From: Blastococcus sp.
GTDB taxonomy: Bacteria; Actinomycetota; Actinomycetes; Mycobacteriales; Geodermatophilaceae
NCBI GenBank assembly: GCA_025963345.1
Contig: JAOPUS010000215.1
Location: 1-9,440, forward strand
Reading direction: 5' to 3'
DNA: 9,440 bases
Part shown: positions 1-4,202 of the stretch, one piece after another
Layout of the letters: every line of letters begins with the position of its first letter
Position numbering within the stretch: the stretch's first letter is position 1
Program-made: the position numbers and the translations under genes
The notes under the pieces: model-generated
What the model was told of the DNA's origin: nothing
The model's database searches: none
Seen by the model: only the letters and a program-made list of their open reading frames with translations

Positions 1-182
1 AGTGCGCTGGCCACCACCACGTACTCCAGACCGCGGCCGTTGAGCTCCGGCCAGTCCATGCCGCGGCCGGCCCACCAGTTGTTCACCGCCTCGTCGGCCC
101 AGACGAGGTAGTGGGCGTTGAACACGAGGCCCTGCTGGTCGCACTCGACGAAACGGACGGGGGAACTCCACACCTGCGGCAC
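1..182 (-). CDS. Acyl-CoA thioesterase, 4HBT/YbgC family (partial, N-terminal part)
   Basis: Read on the minus strand, a frame open to the left edge encodes the N-terminal 60 residues of a hotdog-fold thioesterase, which hydrolyses acyl-CoA to free acid and CoA in the cytoplasm. The signature seen is VRFVECDQQGLVFNAHYLVW, starting at residue 9; D15 sits where 4-hydroxybenzoyl-CoA thioesterases carry the catalytic aspartate, followed by the N-x-H-Y-L of the first helix. It continues DEAVNNWWAGRGMDWPEL, as in the family. The chosen start is GTG at 182, because a TAGCGT -10 box lies 8 bases upstream and the family's N-terminus is short; a second GTG at 173 is possible. The C-terminal half lies outside the window. 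It is divergent from the PPOX gene at 218. The family is clear; the substrate is unknown. Confidence 0.8.
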   Translation of the reverse strand, partial: MPQVWSSPVRFVECDQQGLVFNAHYLVWADEAVNNWWAGRGMDWPELNGRGLEYVVVASA

Positions 183-190
183 GGGAGGCC

Positions 191-211
191 ACGCTATCCG
201 GCGTCTACGGT
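191..211. promoter_or_regulatory. Overlapping divergent leaderless promoters (thioesterase / PPOX)
   Basis: On the plus strand TACGGT (206-211) is followed by 6 bases and then the GTG start at 218. On the minus strand TAGCGT (196 to 191) is followed by 8 bases and then the GTG start at 182. Both fit the actinobacterial -10 consensus TANNNT at the distance that puts the transcription start on the start codon. Neither gene has a Shine-Dalgarno, and I see no good -35 box. The two -10 boxes are 9 bp apart, so one polymerase would block the other. Inferred from sequence only. Confidence 0.55.
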
Positions 212-217
212 CGGCCC

Positions 218-808
218 GTGGCTCCTTCCCCACTCGACCGGTACCGCGCCCCGGGCCAGCGTGTCCTGGACAAGGTCATCCACCGGATCGACGAGCACTG
301 TGCGGCGTTCATCCGGCTGGCGCCGTTCGCGACCCTGGCCACGACGTCCCCCGACGGGTGGCCCGACGTCTCACCCCGTGGCGGTGACCCGGGCTTCGTC
401 CGGGTGCTGGACGAGAACCGCCTGGCCATGCCCGACCGGCAGGGCAACAACCGCGTCGACAGCCTGCGCAACCTCGCGGACAACCCGCGGGCGGCACTCA
501 TGTTCTTCGTCCCCGGTATCGACGAGACCCTGCGGGTGTTCGGGACGACGACGCTGCACGGCCCCGACGACCTCGGCATGGACTTCACCGAGTTCGGCCG
601 GGCACCGCTGTCGCTGCTGGTGCTGCAGGTGGAGCGGGCGTACTTCCAGTGCTCGAAGTCGGTGATGCGCTCGGGGCTGTGGGACCCGGAGCGCAGGGTG
701 GACCGCTCGGCGTTCCCGCCGTTCTCGCAGGTACTGCGTGACCACTGCCGCGACGCCACGATCCCCGACGAGGCCACCCTGCGGGCCGGACTGGCCCGCG
801 AGCTCTGA
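218..808 (+). CDS. FMN-binding PPOX-type flavoprotein (pyridoxamine 5'-phosphate oxidase-like)
   Basis: This 196-residue protein has a split-barrel flavin-binding fold of the pyridoxamine-phosphate-oxidase superfamily and resembles the MSMEG_1061 / DR2398 type of FMN-dependent PPOX proteins. Family signatures are FATLATTSPDGWPDVSPRGG (about residues 33-52), then PGFVRVLDENRLAMPDRQGNNRVDSLRNL with the flavin-phosphate-binding R/N/R region, NPRAALMFFVPGIDETLRVFG, and a C-terminal segment with YFQCSKSVMRSGLWDP, which is typical of this subgroup. True pyridoxamine-phosphate oxidases differ in the C-terminal half, so I do not call it PdxH. The substrate is unknown; members are thought to reduce or oxidise small molecules in the cytoplasm. 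The GTG start at 218 is chosen because TACGGT ends 6 bases before it and no Shine-Dalgarno is present. It is probably monocistronic. Confidence 0.88.
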   Translation: MAPSPLDRYRAPGQRVLDKVIHRIDEHCAAFIRLAPFATLATTSPDGWPDVSPRGGDPGFVRVLDENRLAMPDRQGNNRVDSLRNLADNPRAALMFFVPGIDETLRVFGTTTLHGPDDLGMDFTEFGRAPLSLLVLQVERAYFQCSKSVMRSGLWDPERRVDRSAFPPFSQVLRDHCRDATIPDEATLRAGLAREL

Positions 809-815
809 GGAAGGA

Positions 816-864
816 CCCCGTTCACCTCACCGTTCGCAAGCTCACGCCGAGCCTCCGAACGGGG
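816..864 (+). terminator. Inverted repeat after the PPOX gene, possible weak terminator
   Basis: CCCCGTTC (816-823) is matched by GAACGGGG (857-864), giving 8-bp arms around 33 bases. It begins 8 bases after the PPOX stop. There is no T-run, as is common in actinobacterial terminators, but the loop is long. The right arm also lies near the -35 region of the next gene's promoter, so it could equally be regulatory or chance. Confidence 0.25.
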
Positions 865-885
865 CCGAACGTCGGTGGGGTGTCC

Positions 886-891
886 TAGCGT
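886..891 (+). promoter_or_regulatory. -10 box of a leaderless promoter for the VOC gene
   Basis: TAGCGT is followed by exactly 6 bases and then the ATG at 898. No Shine-Dalgarno precedes that ATG. This is the same arrangement as at 206-218, 2316-2328 and 4196-4184, which supports a leaderless transcript starting at the A of ATG. No convincing -35 element is seen. Confidence 0.55.
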
Positions 892-897
892 CCGGCC

Positions 898-1323
898 ATG
901 GCGTTCGACTTCCAGGTGACGATCGACTGTGCGGCCCCGCACGAGCTCGCCGACTGGTGGGCCGAGGCGCTGGGGTGGCAGGTCGAGGCGCAGGACGAGT
1001 CCTTCATCCGCCGGATGGTGCAGGCCGGGGCCGCGTCGGAGGAGGACACGGCGCAGCACCGCGGGGCCCTGGTCTGGAAGGCGGGCGCCGCCCTGAACTC
1101 ACCCGACGCGGGCCGGCCCCGGGTGCTGTTCCAGGAGGTGCCGGAGGCGAAGACGGTCAAGAACCGCGTCCATCTGGACGTGCGGGTCGGGGCGGAACGG
1201 CGCGAGGCCGAGGTCGCCCGGCTGCTCGGCCTGGGTGCGACGGAACTCTGGCGCGGCTCGCAGGGGCCGTACGCGTGGGTCACGCTCGCCGACCCGGAGG
1301 GCAACGAGTTCTGCGTGACCTGA
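898..1323 (+). CDS. VOC family protein (glyoxalase/bleomycin-resistance-like fold)
   Basis: This 141-residue protein has the paired beta-alpha-beta-beta-beta modules of the vicinal-oxygen-chelate superfamily. The first module opens MAFDFQVTIDCAAPHELADW, followed by WAEALGWQVEAQDES, where family members have the entrance to the active-site barrel. The second begins KNRVHLDVRV (about residues 84-93) and ends WVTLADPEGNEFCVT, whose D-P-E-G-N-E-F-C is the usual C-terminal signature with the metal-ligand position at the glutamate. A histidine in the second module (H88) could be another ligand. Members include glyoxalases, dioxygenases and antibiotic-binding proteins; nothing here fixes the substrate. 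The ATG at 898 is supported by the TAGCGT box 6 bases upstream. It converges on the minus-strand gene at 1416. Confidence 0.85.
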   Translation: MAFDFQVTIDCAAPHELADWWAEALGWQVEAQDESFIRRMVQAGAASEEDTAQHRGALVWKAGAALNSPDAGRPRVLFQEVPEAKTVKNRVHLDVRVGAERREAEVARLLGLGATELWRGSQGPYAWVTLADPEGNEFCVT

Positions 1324-1340
1324 GTTCGGCAGGAAGTGTC

Positions 1341-1357
1341 GATCCGGCTGACGGATC
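1341..1357. terminator. Short hairpin between convergent genes, possible bidirectional terminator
   Basis: GATCCG (1341-1346), a 5-base loop GCTGA and CGGATC (1352-1357) form a perfect 6-bp stem in the 92-base gap between the VOC stop and the stop of the minus-strand PPOX gene. It could end transcription from either side. It has no T-run, and the stem is short, so this is a weak call. The rest of the gap shows nothing else I can name. Confidence 0.35.
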
Positions 1358-1415
1358 CCGCTGGCACACCCCGTGTTCGGTGGGAGAGGAGTCCGTGCCC
1401 TGAGGGGAACAGGCC

Positions 1416-1787
1416 CTATGCGATGCCGAAGCTGTTGACCTTCTCCGGGTAGATGCGGATGAAGGCATCACCGAATCCGGGCCCGAGGTGTGCGCCGCCG
1501 GTCGGGATCGCCTCCGCACGGCCACGGATCTCGACGAACCGGGGCGTCCAGGGGTCGGCGGACGCCAGGTCGTCGATGACGATCGCAGCCCAGCCGTTGG
1601 CTTGAACGTCCCGGTACTTCTTGGTGTCCGCGACGTGGAGACCACCGACGTCGACCGTGCCGAGCTCGGCGTTGTACCTGAACGACGTCGGCGCGACGTG
1701 TGGCTTGTGGTCGGCGCCGGTGGTGGCGAGCCGACCCAGCCGTTGGCTTGCGAGGTACTCGATGTGTGCGGCACTCATCTCGCTCAT
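1416..1787 (-). CDS. PPOX-class protein of the F420-dependent oxidoreductase type
   Basis: This protein is about 123 residues and shows the short split-barrel form of the PPOX superfamily that in actinobacteria typically binds coenzyme F420. Recognisable are HIEYLASQRLGRLATTGAD near the N-terminus, HVAPTSFRYNAELGTVDVGG with the barrel strands, TKKYRDVQANGWAAIVIDDL (the K-K-Y/R-D-V region characteristic of this group), PRFVEIRGRAEAI, and the end IRIYPEKVNSFGIA. That layout resembles the TIGR04023-type family. I chose ATG 1787, with a second ATG at 1778, because family members begin just before this point. The frame stays open upstream to 1934, and ATG 1904 has CAGGAG 6 bases before it, so a longer product is possible, but the extra residues do not look family-like. 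Redox substrate unknown. F420 use is inferred from the family; cofactor preference cannot be proven from sequence. Confidence 0.82.
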   Translation of the reverse strand: MSEMSAAHIEYLASQRLGRLATTGADHKPHVAPTSFRYNAELGTVDVGGLHVADTKKYRDVQANGWAAIVIDDLASADPWTPRFVEIRGRAEAIPTGGAHLGPGFGDAFIRIYPEKVNSFGIA

Positions 1788-1941
1788 GCACGTAGTGAAC
1801 AAGCCGAACGTGACGTGCAGTCCGGTCGCGTCCCTGCGACGTTGAGAGCAGCACACCCCAAGGTGACGGGGGCCCGTTCGGCCGGCGCTCGAGGCACCGT
1901 CCATCAACAGCTCCTGACCGGTCAGGGTTGACACAGGGCTC
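1788..1941 (-). other. Intergenic stretch with possible short-chain dehydrogenase C-terminal relic
   Basis: Read on the minus strand in the frame of the downstream PPOX gene, positions 1934 to about 1885 encode STLTGQELLMDGASSAGR. This closely resembles the end of SDR-family dehydrogenases, which usually finish with (V/L)TGQxLxVDGGxxxG. The frame then continues into cysteine- and arginine-rich sequence that looks non-coding. An in-frame TGA lies 5 codons upstream of the S-T. It may be the last trace of a deleted SDR gene, or chance. The same bases hold the 14-bp palindrome at 1913-1926. I see no clear -10 box for the downstream gene. Confidence 0.25.
1913..1926. promoter_or_regulatory. Perfect 14-bp palindrome CCTGACCGGTCAGG
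   Basis: Both halves match exactly (CCTGACC / GGTCAGG). Its position is 126 bases upstream of the assumed PPOX start at 1787 and 9 bases upstream of the alternative start at 1904, with AGGAG overlapping its end. The size suits a TetR- or MarR-type operator, but no such regulator is in the window, and the bases also encode L-T-G-Q of the possible SDR relic, which would explain them without any operator. Confidence 0.3.
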
Positions 1942-2139
1942 TCAGCCGGCGCGCAGGTCCCGGGCCAGCTTGCGGTCCGCGACGGCGCGCTCCGCCATGA
2001 CCCGGGCGCGGTGCCGCCGGGGTCTGCGATCGCTGCCGAAGTAGTGCGCGTCCTCCACGAGCTGGAAGGCGGCGAGCACGCTCGCCTGCACCTCGCGCAC
2101 CCGCGGCACCGGCGGCCGGACAGGTTCGGACGTCGTCAT
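1942..2139 (-). CDS. Small hypothetical protein (65 aa)
   Basis: I do not recognise this family. The 65-residue product starts MTTSEPVRPPVPRVREVQAS, a proline- and arginine-rich N-terminus, followed by a helix-like stretch VLAAFQLVEDAHYFGS (about residues 21-36) and a strongly basic C-terminal helix RRPRRHRARVMAERAVADRK. No membrane segment or signal peptide is visible; a cytoplasmic, possibly nucleic-acid-binding role would be speculation. The start ATG at 2139 has a run of five G (2150-2146) 6 bases upstream, a good Shine-Dalgarno; an in-frame start at 2172 would add 11 residues over the leader and is less likely. It is the first gene of a minus-strand pair with the PPOX gene, but 154 bases separate them. 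Coding use looks normal. Confidence 0.6.
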   Translation of the reverse strand: MTTSEPVRPPVPRVREVQASVLAAFQLVEDAHYFGSDRRPRRHRARVMAERAVADRKLARDLRAG

Positions 2140-2151
2140 GGGAGTCCCCCT

Positions 2152-2194
2152 TCTCCCGGGAGAGCCCGCCACGACTGCCCCGTGGCGACCACGG
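2152..2194 (-). promoter_or_regulatory. Structured leader of the 65-aa gene (two palindromes)
   Basis: TCTCCCGGGAGA (2152-2163) is a perfect 12-bp palindrome ending 12 bases before the ATG, directly against the G-rich Shine-Dalgarno. CCGTGG-CGA-CCACGG (2180-2194) is a perfect 6-bp inverted repeat with a 3-base loop. In RNA both could fold in the 5' leader. No promoter motif I trust is visible beyond them on this strand. Confidence 0.35.
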
Positions 2195-2246
2195 TGCCCC
2201 CTTATCGGCAGATTGAACCCCGTCCGTGACCAAATGGTGCCGATGT

Positions 2247-2258
2247 GTCACATGTGAC
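2247..2258. promoter_or_regulatory. Perfect 12-bp palindrome GTCACATGTGAC, candidate operator
   Basis: This lies in the 188-base divergent gap between the 65-aa gene and the PemK/MazF-like gene, ending 57 bases upstream of the latter's -10 box. The half-site TGTGAC recalls CRP/FNR-family half-sites, but here they abut as TCACA-TGTGA instead of being spaced as TGTGA-N6-TCACA, so it is not a standard CRP site. The factor is unknown. Confidence 0.35.
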
Positions 2259-2315
2259 TCCCGGGGCCTGTCGCGGACACCGCGTGCGCGGCCGGCGACG
2301 ATCTCGCGGCGCCCG

Positions 2316-2321
2316 TACGGT
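2316..2321 (+). promoter_or_regulatory. -10 box of a leaderless promoter for the PemK/MazF-like gene
   Basis: TACGGT is followed by 6 bases and then ATG 2328; it is the same hexamer and spacing as at the PPOX gene (206-218). No Shine-Dalgarno is present. It decides the start of the downstream gene, whose frame is open for 34 codons further upstream. Confidence 0.55.
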
Positions 2322-2327
2322 GCCGGG

Positions 2328-2807
2328 ATGGCACGCGAGGAACGCATCATCCGGGTCGCCGCGCAGGTCGCCGGCCTGTTCCGTCGGGCGGTCGGGCGCG
2401 CCCCCCGTCCCACGGCGCGCGGCGGCCCGGACGTGGAGTACCGCCCGCGGGACGACGGCCGGCCCGACCCGGGCGAGGTCGTGTGGGCCTGGGTGCCCTA
2501 TGACGAGAACGACGGACGGGGCAAGGACCGGCCGGTGCTCGTCATCGGCCGTCGCGCGGAGGACCTCCTGGCCCTGATGCTCTCCAGCCAGGACCACGAC
2601 CGGGACGCTGCCGACGAGGCGCGCCACGGCCGGATCTGGACCGACCTGGGAACCGGGCCGTGGGACACCCGGGGCAGGCCGAGCGAGGTGCGGCTGGACC
2701 GACTGCTCGTGCTCGATCCGGCCACGGTCCGCCGGGAGGGCGCGGCGCTGGACCGGGTCCGCTTCGATCGGGTGATCGCCGACGCGCGGCGCGTACAGGG
2801 CTGGTGA
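2328..2807 (+). CDS. PemK/MazF-like (CcdB-fold) domain protein, solitary
   Basis: This 159-residue protein has a basic N-terminus of about 35 residues, then a PemK/MazF-like domain. The domain is recognised from PGEVVWAWVPYDENDGRGKDRPVLVIG (about residues 47-73): MazF toxins carry G-x-(V/I)-W/V-x-x-x-F/Y, then the G-K-x-RPxxVI loop with the catalytic-region arginine. Later parts (LALMLSSQDHD, then SEVRLDRLLVLD, and a C-terminal VRREGAALDRVRFDRVI) match the family's pattern of strands and final helix. Active members are mRNA interferases, but no antitoxin-like small ORF precedes or follows, and the sequence resembles the longer chromosomal actinobacterial homologues whose toxicity is unproven. 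The start at 2328 follows from the leaderless -10 box; an upstream start at 2226 would run through the palindrome region. It converges on the small gene at 2815, with 7 bases between the stops. Confidence 0.72.
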   Translation: MAREERIIRVAAQVAGLFRRAVGRAPRPTARGGPDVEYRPRDDGRPDPGEVVWAWVPYDENDGRGKDRPVLVIGRRAEDLLALMLSSQDHDRDAADEARHGRIWTDLGTGPWDTRGRPSEVRLDRLLVLDPATVRREGAALDRVRFDRVIADARRVQGW

Positions 2808-2814
2808 CGCGGGA

Positions 2815-3078
2815 TCAGTCGGCGACGGACTCGTCGCGGGCGTGCTTGCGCGCCGGCGGCCGCAGGTTGTAGATGCCGACACCCTCGATGAGCGGCTCGA
2901 GGTCGTAGCGGTGGACGACCTTGGGCCCGCCGTGGAGATGGATGTGGGTGACCGTGGGCAGCGGCTCACCGTGTCGCGCCGCGCGGATCTCCACACGGCC
3001 GTCGAGCGGGCCGCCCACGAACAACAACACCGCGTCCTCGGTGCTGGTGTGCGTTCCGGCTGCTGCGTGTTCGGACAG
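2815..3078 (-). CDS. Small conserved-looking protein of unknown function, probable CTG start
   Basis: I cannot assign a function. The core begins VLLFVGGPLDGRVEIRAARH (from 3030), where F-V-G-G-P-L-D-G-R is a motif I associate with short actinobacterial and phage hypothetical proteins. It continues through a histidine-rich part (THIHLHGGPKVVHRYDLEPL) to a basic tail, RPPARKHARDESVAD. There is no membrane segment. A GTG at 3030 would give 71 residues, but it has only GAGGA 4 bases away. A perfect AGGAGG at 3091-3086 stands 7 bases before a CTG at 3078 in the same frame, with no ATG, GTG or TTG near it; starting there gives 87 residues beginning (M)SEHAAAGTHTSTEDAV. A promoter lies just upstream (3112-3141). 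The protein is quite sure, the start less so. Confidence 0.65.
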   Translation of the reverse strand: MSEHAAAGTHTSTEDAVLLFVGGPLDGRVEIRAARHGEPLPTVTHIHLHGGPKVVHRYDLEPLIEGVGIYNLRPPARKHARDESVAD

Positions 3079-3085
3079 GGTGCTT

Positions 3086-3091
3086 CCTCCT
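3086..3091 (-). promoter_or_regulatory. Consensus Shine-Dalgarno AGGAGG pointing to a CTG codon
   Basis: AGGAGG (3091 to 3086 on the minus strand) is followed by the 7-base spacer AAGCACC and then CTG-TCC-GAA in the frame of the small gene. No standard start codon lies within range in that frame. The strength and spacing make it hard to dismiss as chance, and it decides the start. Confidence 0.6.
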
Positions 3092-3111
3092 CGCTCGTGT
3101 CCCGGTCCGCC

Positions 3112-3141
3112 AGGGTAGGCGCGCGAGCGCGAAGAGGTCAG
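3112..3141 (-). promoter_or_regulatory. Sigma-70-type promoter for the small gene at 2815-3078
   Basis: On the minus strand CTGACC (3141-3136; four of six matches to TTGACA) and TACCCT (3117-3112; fits TANNNT) are separated by 18 bases. The -35 overlaps the last codons of the LLM gene. The start of transcription would fall near 3105, leaving a leader of about 27 bases that includes AGGAGG. This is the only site in the window where I see both elements. Confidence 0.5.
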
Positions 3142-4184
3142 TCCGAATCAGCTGTGCGCTTCGCGACCTCCGCGCGGACGATCGGGGCGACCTCGGTACC
3201 CAGCAGCTCGATCGAGCGCAGGACCTCGCGGTGCGGGGCGGCTCCGAGCGAGGACTGCATCAGGTAGCGCTGGTGCCCGAAGATCTCGTGCTGGTAGAGG
3301 ATCTTCTCGGCCACCTGCTCGGGACCGCCGACCGCGATCGCGCCGTGCAGCCCGGCGAGCGCGTCGAACTGTTCCCGCGTCATGGGCCCCCAGCCGCGTT
3401 CGCGGCCGAGCTGGGTCATGACCTCGGCGTAGGTGGTGAAGAAGCTGTCCGCCGCGGCCTGGGACGTCTCGCCGACGAAGCCGTGCGAGTTGATCGAGAT
3501 CGGCAGCGGCCCGTGTCCGTACTGGGCGGCCGCCCGCCGGTGCAGGGTCGCCAGCGGCGCGAAGCGCGCCGGCTCGCCGCCGATGATGGCCAGGGCCAGG
3601 GGCAGCCCGAGCGCGCCGGCCCGCACGACCGACTGGGGGTTCCCGCCCACGGCCACCCAGACCGGCAGCGGGTCCTGGACGGGCCGCGGATAGACCGGCT
3701 GGTCGGTCAGCGCCGCCCGGTGCCGCCCCTCCCAGGTGACCCGCACGGAGTCCCGGAGCCGGAGCAGCAGGTCGAGCTTCTCGGCGAACAGGTCGTCGTA
3801 GTCGTCGAGGTCGTACCCGAAGAGCGGGAAGGACTCGATGAACGAGCCGCGCCCGGCCATGATCTCGGCCCGACCGCCAGACAGCAGGTCGAGCGTCGCG
3901 AACTGCTGGAACACGCGGACGGGGTCCTCCGAGGAGAGCACCGTGACGGCACTGGTCAGCCGGATGTCCGTCGTCCGCGCGGCAGCGGCGCCGAGGACGA
4001 CCGTCGGGGCGCTGACGGCGTAGTCGGGGCGGTGGTGCTCGCCCAGGCCGAAGACGTCGAGGCCGACCTGGTCGGCGAGCTCGATCTCCTCGAGCAGGTT
4101 CGTCAGCCGCTGCGCGGGGCTGATCGTCGTCCCCGTCGCCGGGTCGCGCAGCACGTCGCCGAAGGTGTAGACGCCGAGTTCCAT
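3138..4184 (-). CDS. LLM-class flavin-dependent oxidoreductase (luciferase-like)
   Basis: This 348-residue TIM-barrel protein is of the bacterial luciferase-like monooxygenase family and resembles the 2I7G-type subgroup (TIGR03858). These enzymes use reduced FMN or F420 in the cytoplasm to oxidise small organic substrates. Signatures: MELGVYTFGDVL at the N-terminus; IELADQVGLDVFGLGEHHRP with the conserved E-H-H (about residues 32-51); then TDIRLTSAVTVLSSEDPVRV and FATLDLLSGGRAEIMAGRGS, which is the family's D-x-x-S-G-G-R-x-x-x-x-x-G-R-G flavin-phosphate motif; DPLPVWVAVGGNPQSVVRAG; and a C-terminal GGPEQVAEKILYQHEIFG. I chose ATG 4184 because TACGTT stands 6 bases upstream; a TTG at 4199 would add 5 residues. 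Length is usual for the family. The substrate is unknown. It lies 18 bases downstream of the AbrB-type gene on the same strand. Confidence 0.88.
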   Translation of the reverse strand: MELGVYTFGDVLRDPATGTTISPAQRLTNLLEEIELADQVGLDVFGLGEHHRPDYAVSAPTVVLGAAAARTTDIRLTSAVTVLSSEDPVRVFQQFATLDLLSGGRAEIMAGRGSFIESFPLFGYDLDDYDDLFAEKLDLLLRLRDSVRVTWEGRHRAALTDQPVYPRPVQDPLPVWVAVGGNPQSVVRAGALGLPLALAIIGGEPARFAPLATLHRRAAAQYGHGPLPISINSHGFVGETSQAAADSFFTTYAEVMTQLGRERGWGPMTREQFDALAGLHGAIAVGGPEQVAEKILYQHEIFGHQRYLMQSSLGAAPHREVLRSIELLGTEVAPIVRAEVAKRTADSD

Positions 4185-4190
4185 CAGTTG

Positions 4191-4196
4191 AACGTA
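4191..4196 (-). promoter_or_regulatory. -10 box of a leaderless promoter for the LLM oxidoreductase
   Basis: On the minus strand TACGTT (4196-4191) is followed by 6 bases and then ATG 4184. No Shine-Dalgarno stands at working distance from that ATG. The box lies in the 18-base gap after the stop of the AbrB-type gene, so the LLM gene may be transcribed on its own although it looks like part of an operon. Confidence 0.5.
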
Positions 4197-4202
4197 CAAC
4201 CT

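Noticed and set aside
205..1059. 284-codon minus-strand frame across the PPOX and VOC genes
   Set aside because: It lies opposite two recognisable proteins with their own promoters; its product is serine- and arginine-rich and shows no family motif.
2226..2327. Upstream extension of the PemK/MazF-like frame to GTG 2226
   Set aside because: The added 34 residues (cysteine- and arginine-rich) have no family similarity and would place the palindrome and -10 box inside the gene; the leaderless start at 2328 explains the region better.
2160..2327. tRNA or other structured RNA gene in the divergent gap
   Set aside because: No cloverleaf-like pairing, no TTCGA loop and no CCA end; the palindromes stand alone.
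2202..2996. 264-codon minus-strand frame opposite the PemK/MazF-like gene
   Set aside because: It covers two genes and the intergenic palindromes, and its product resembles reversed coding DNA, with no motif.
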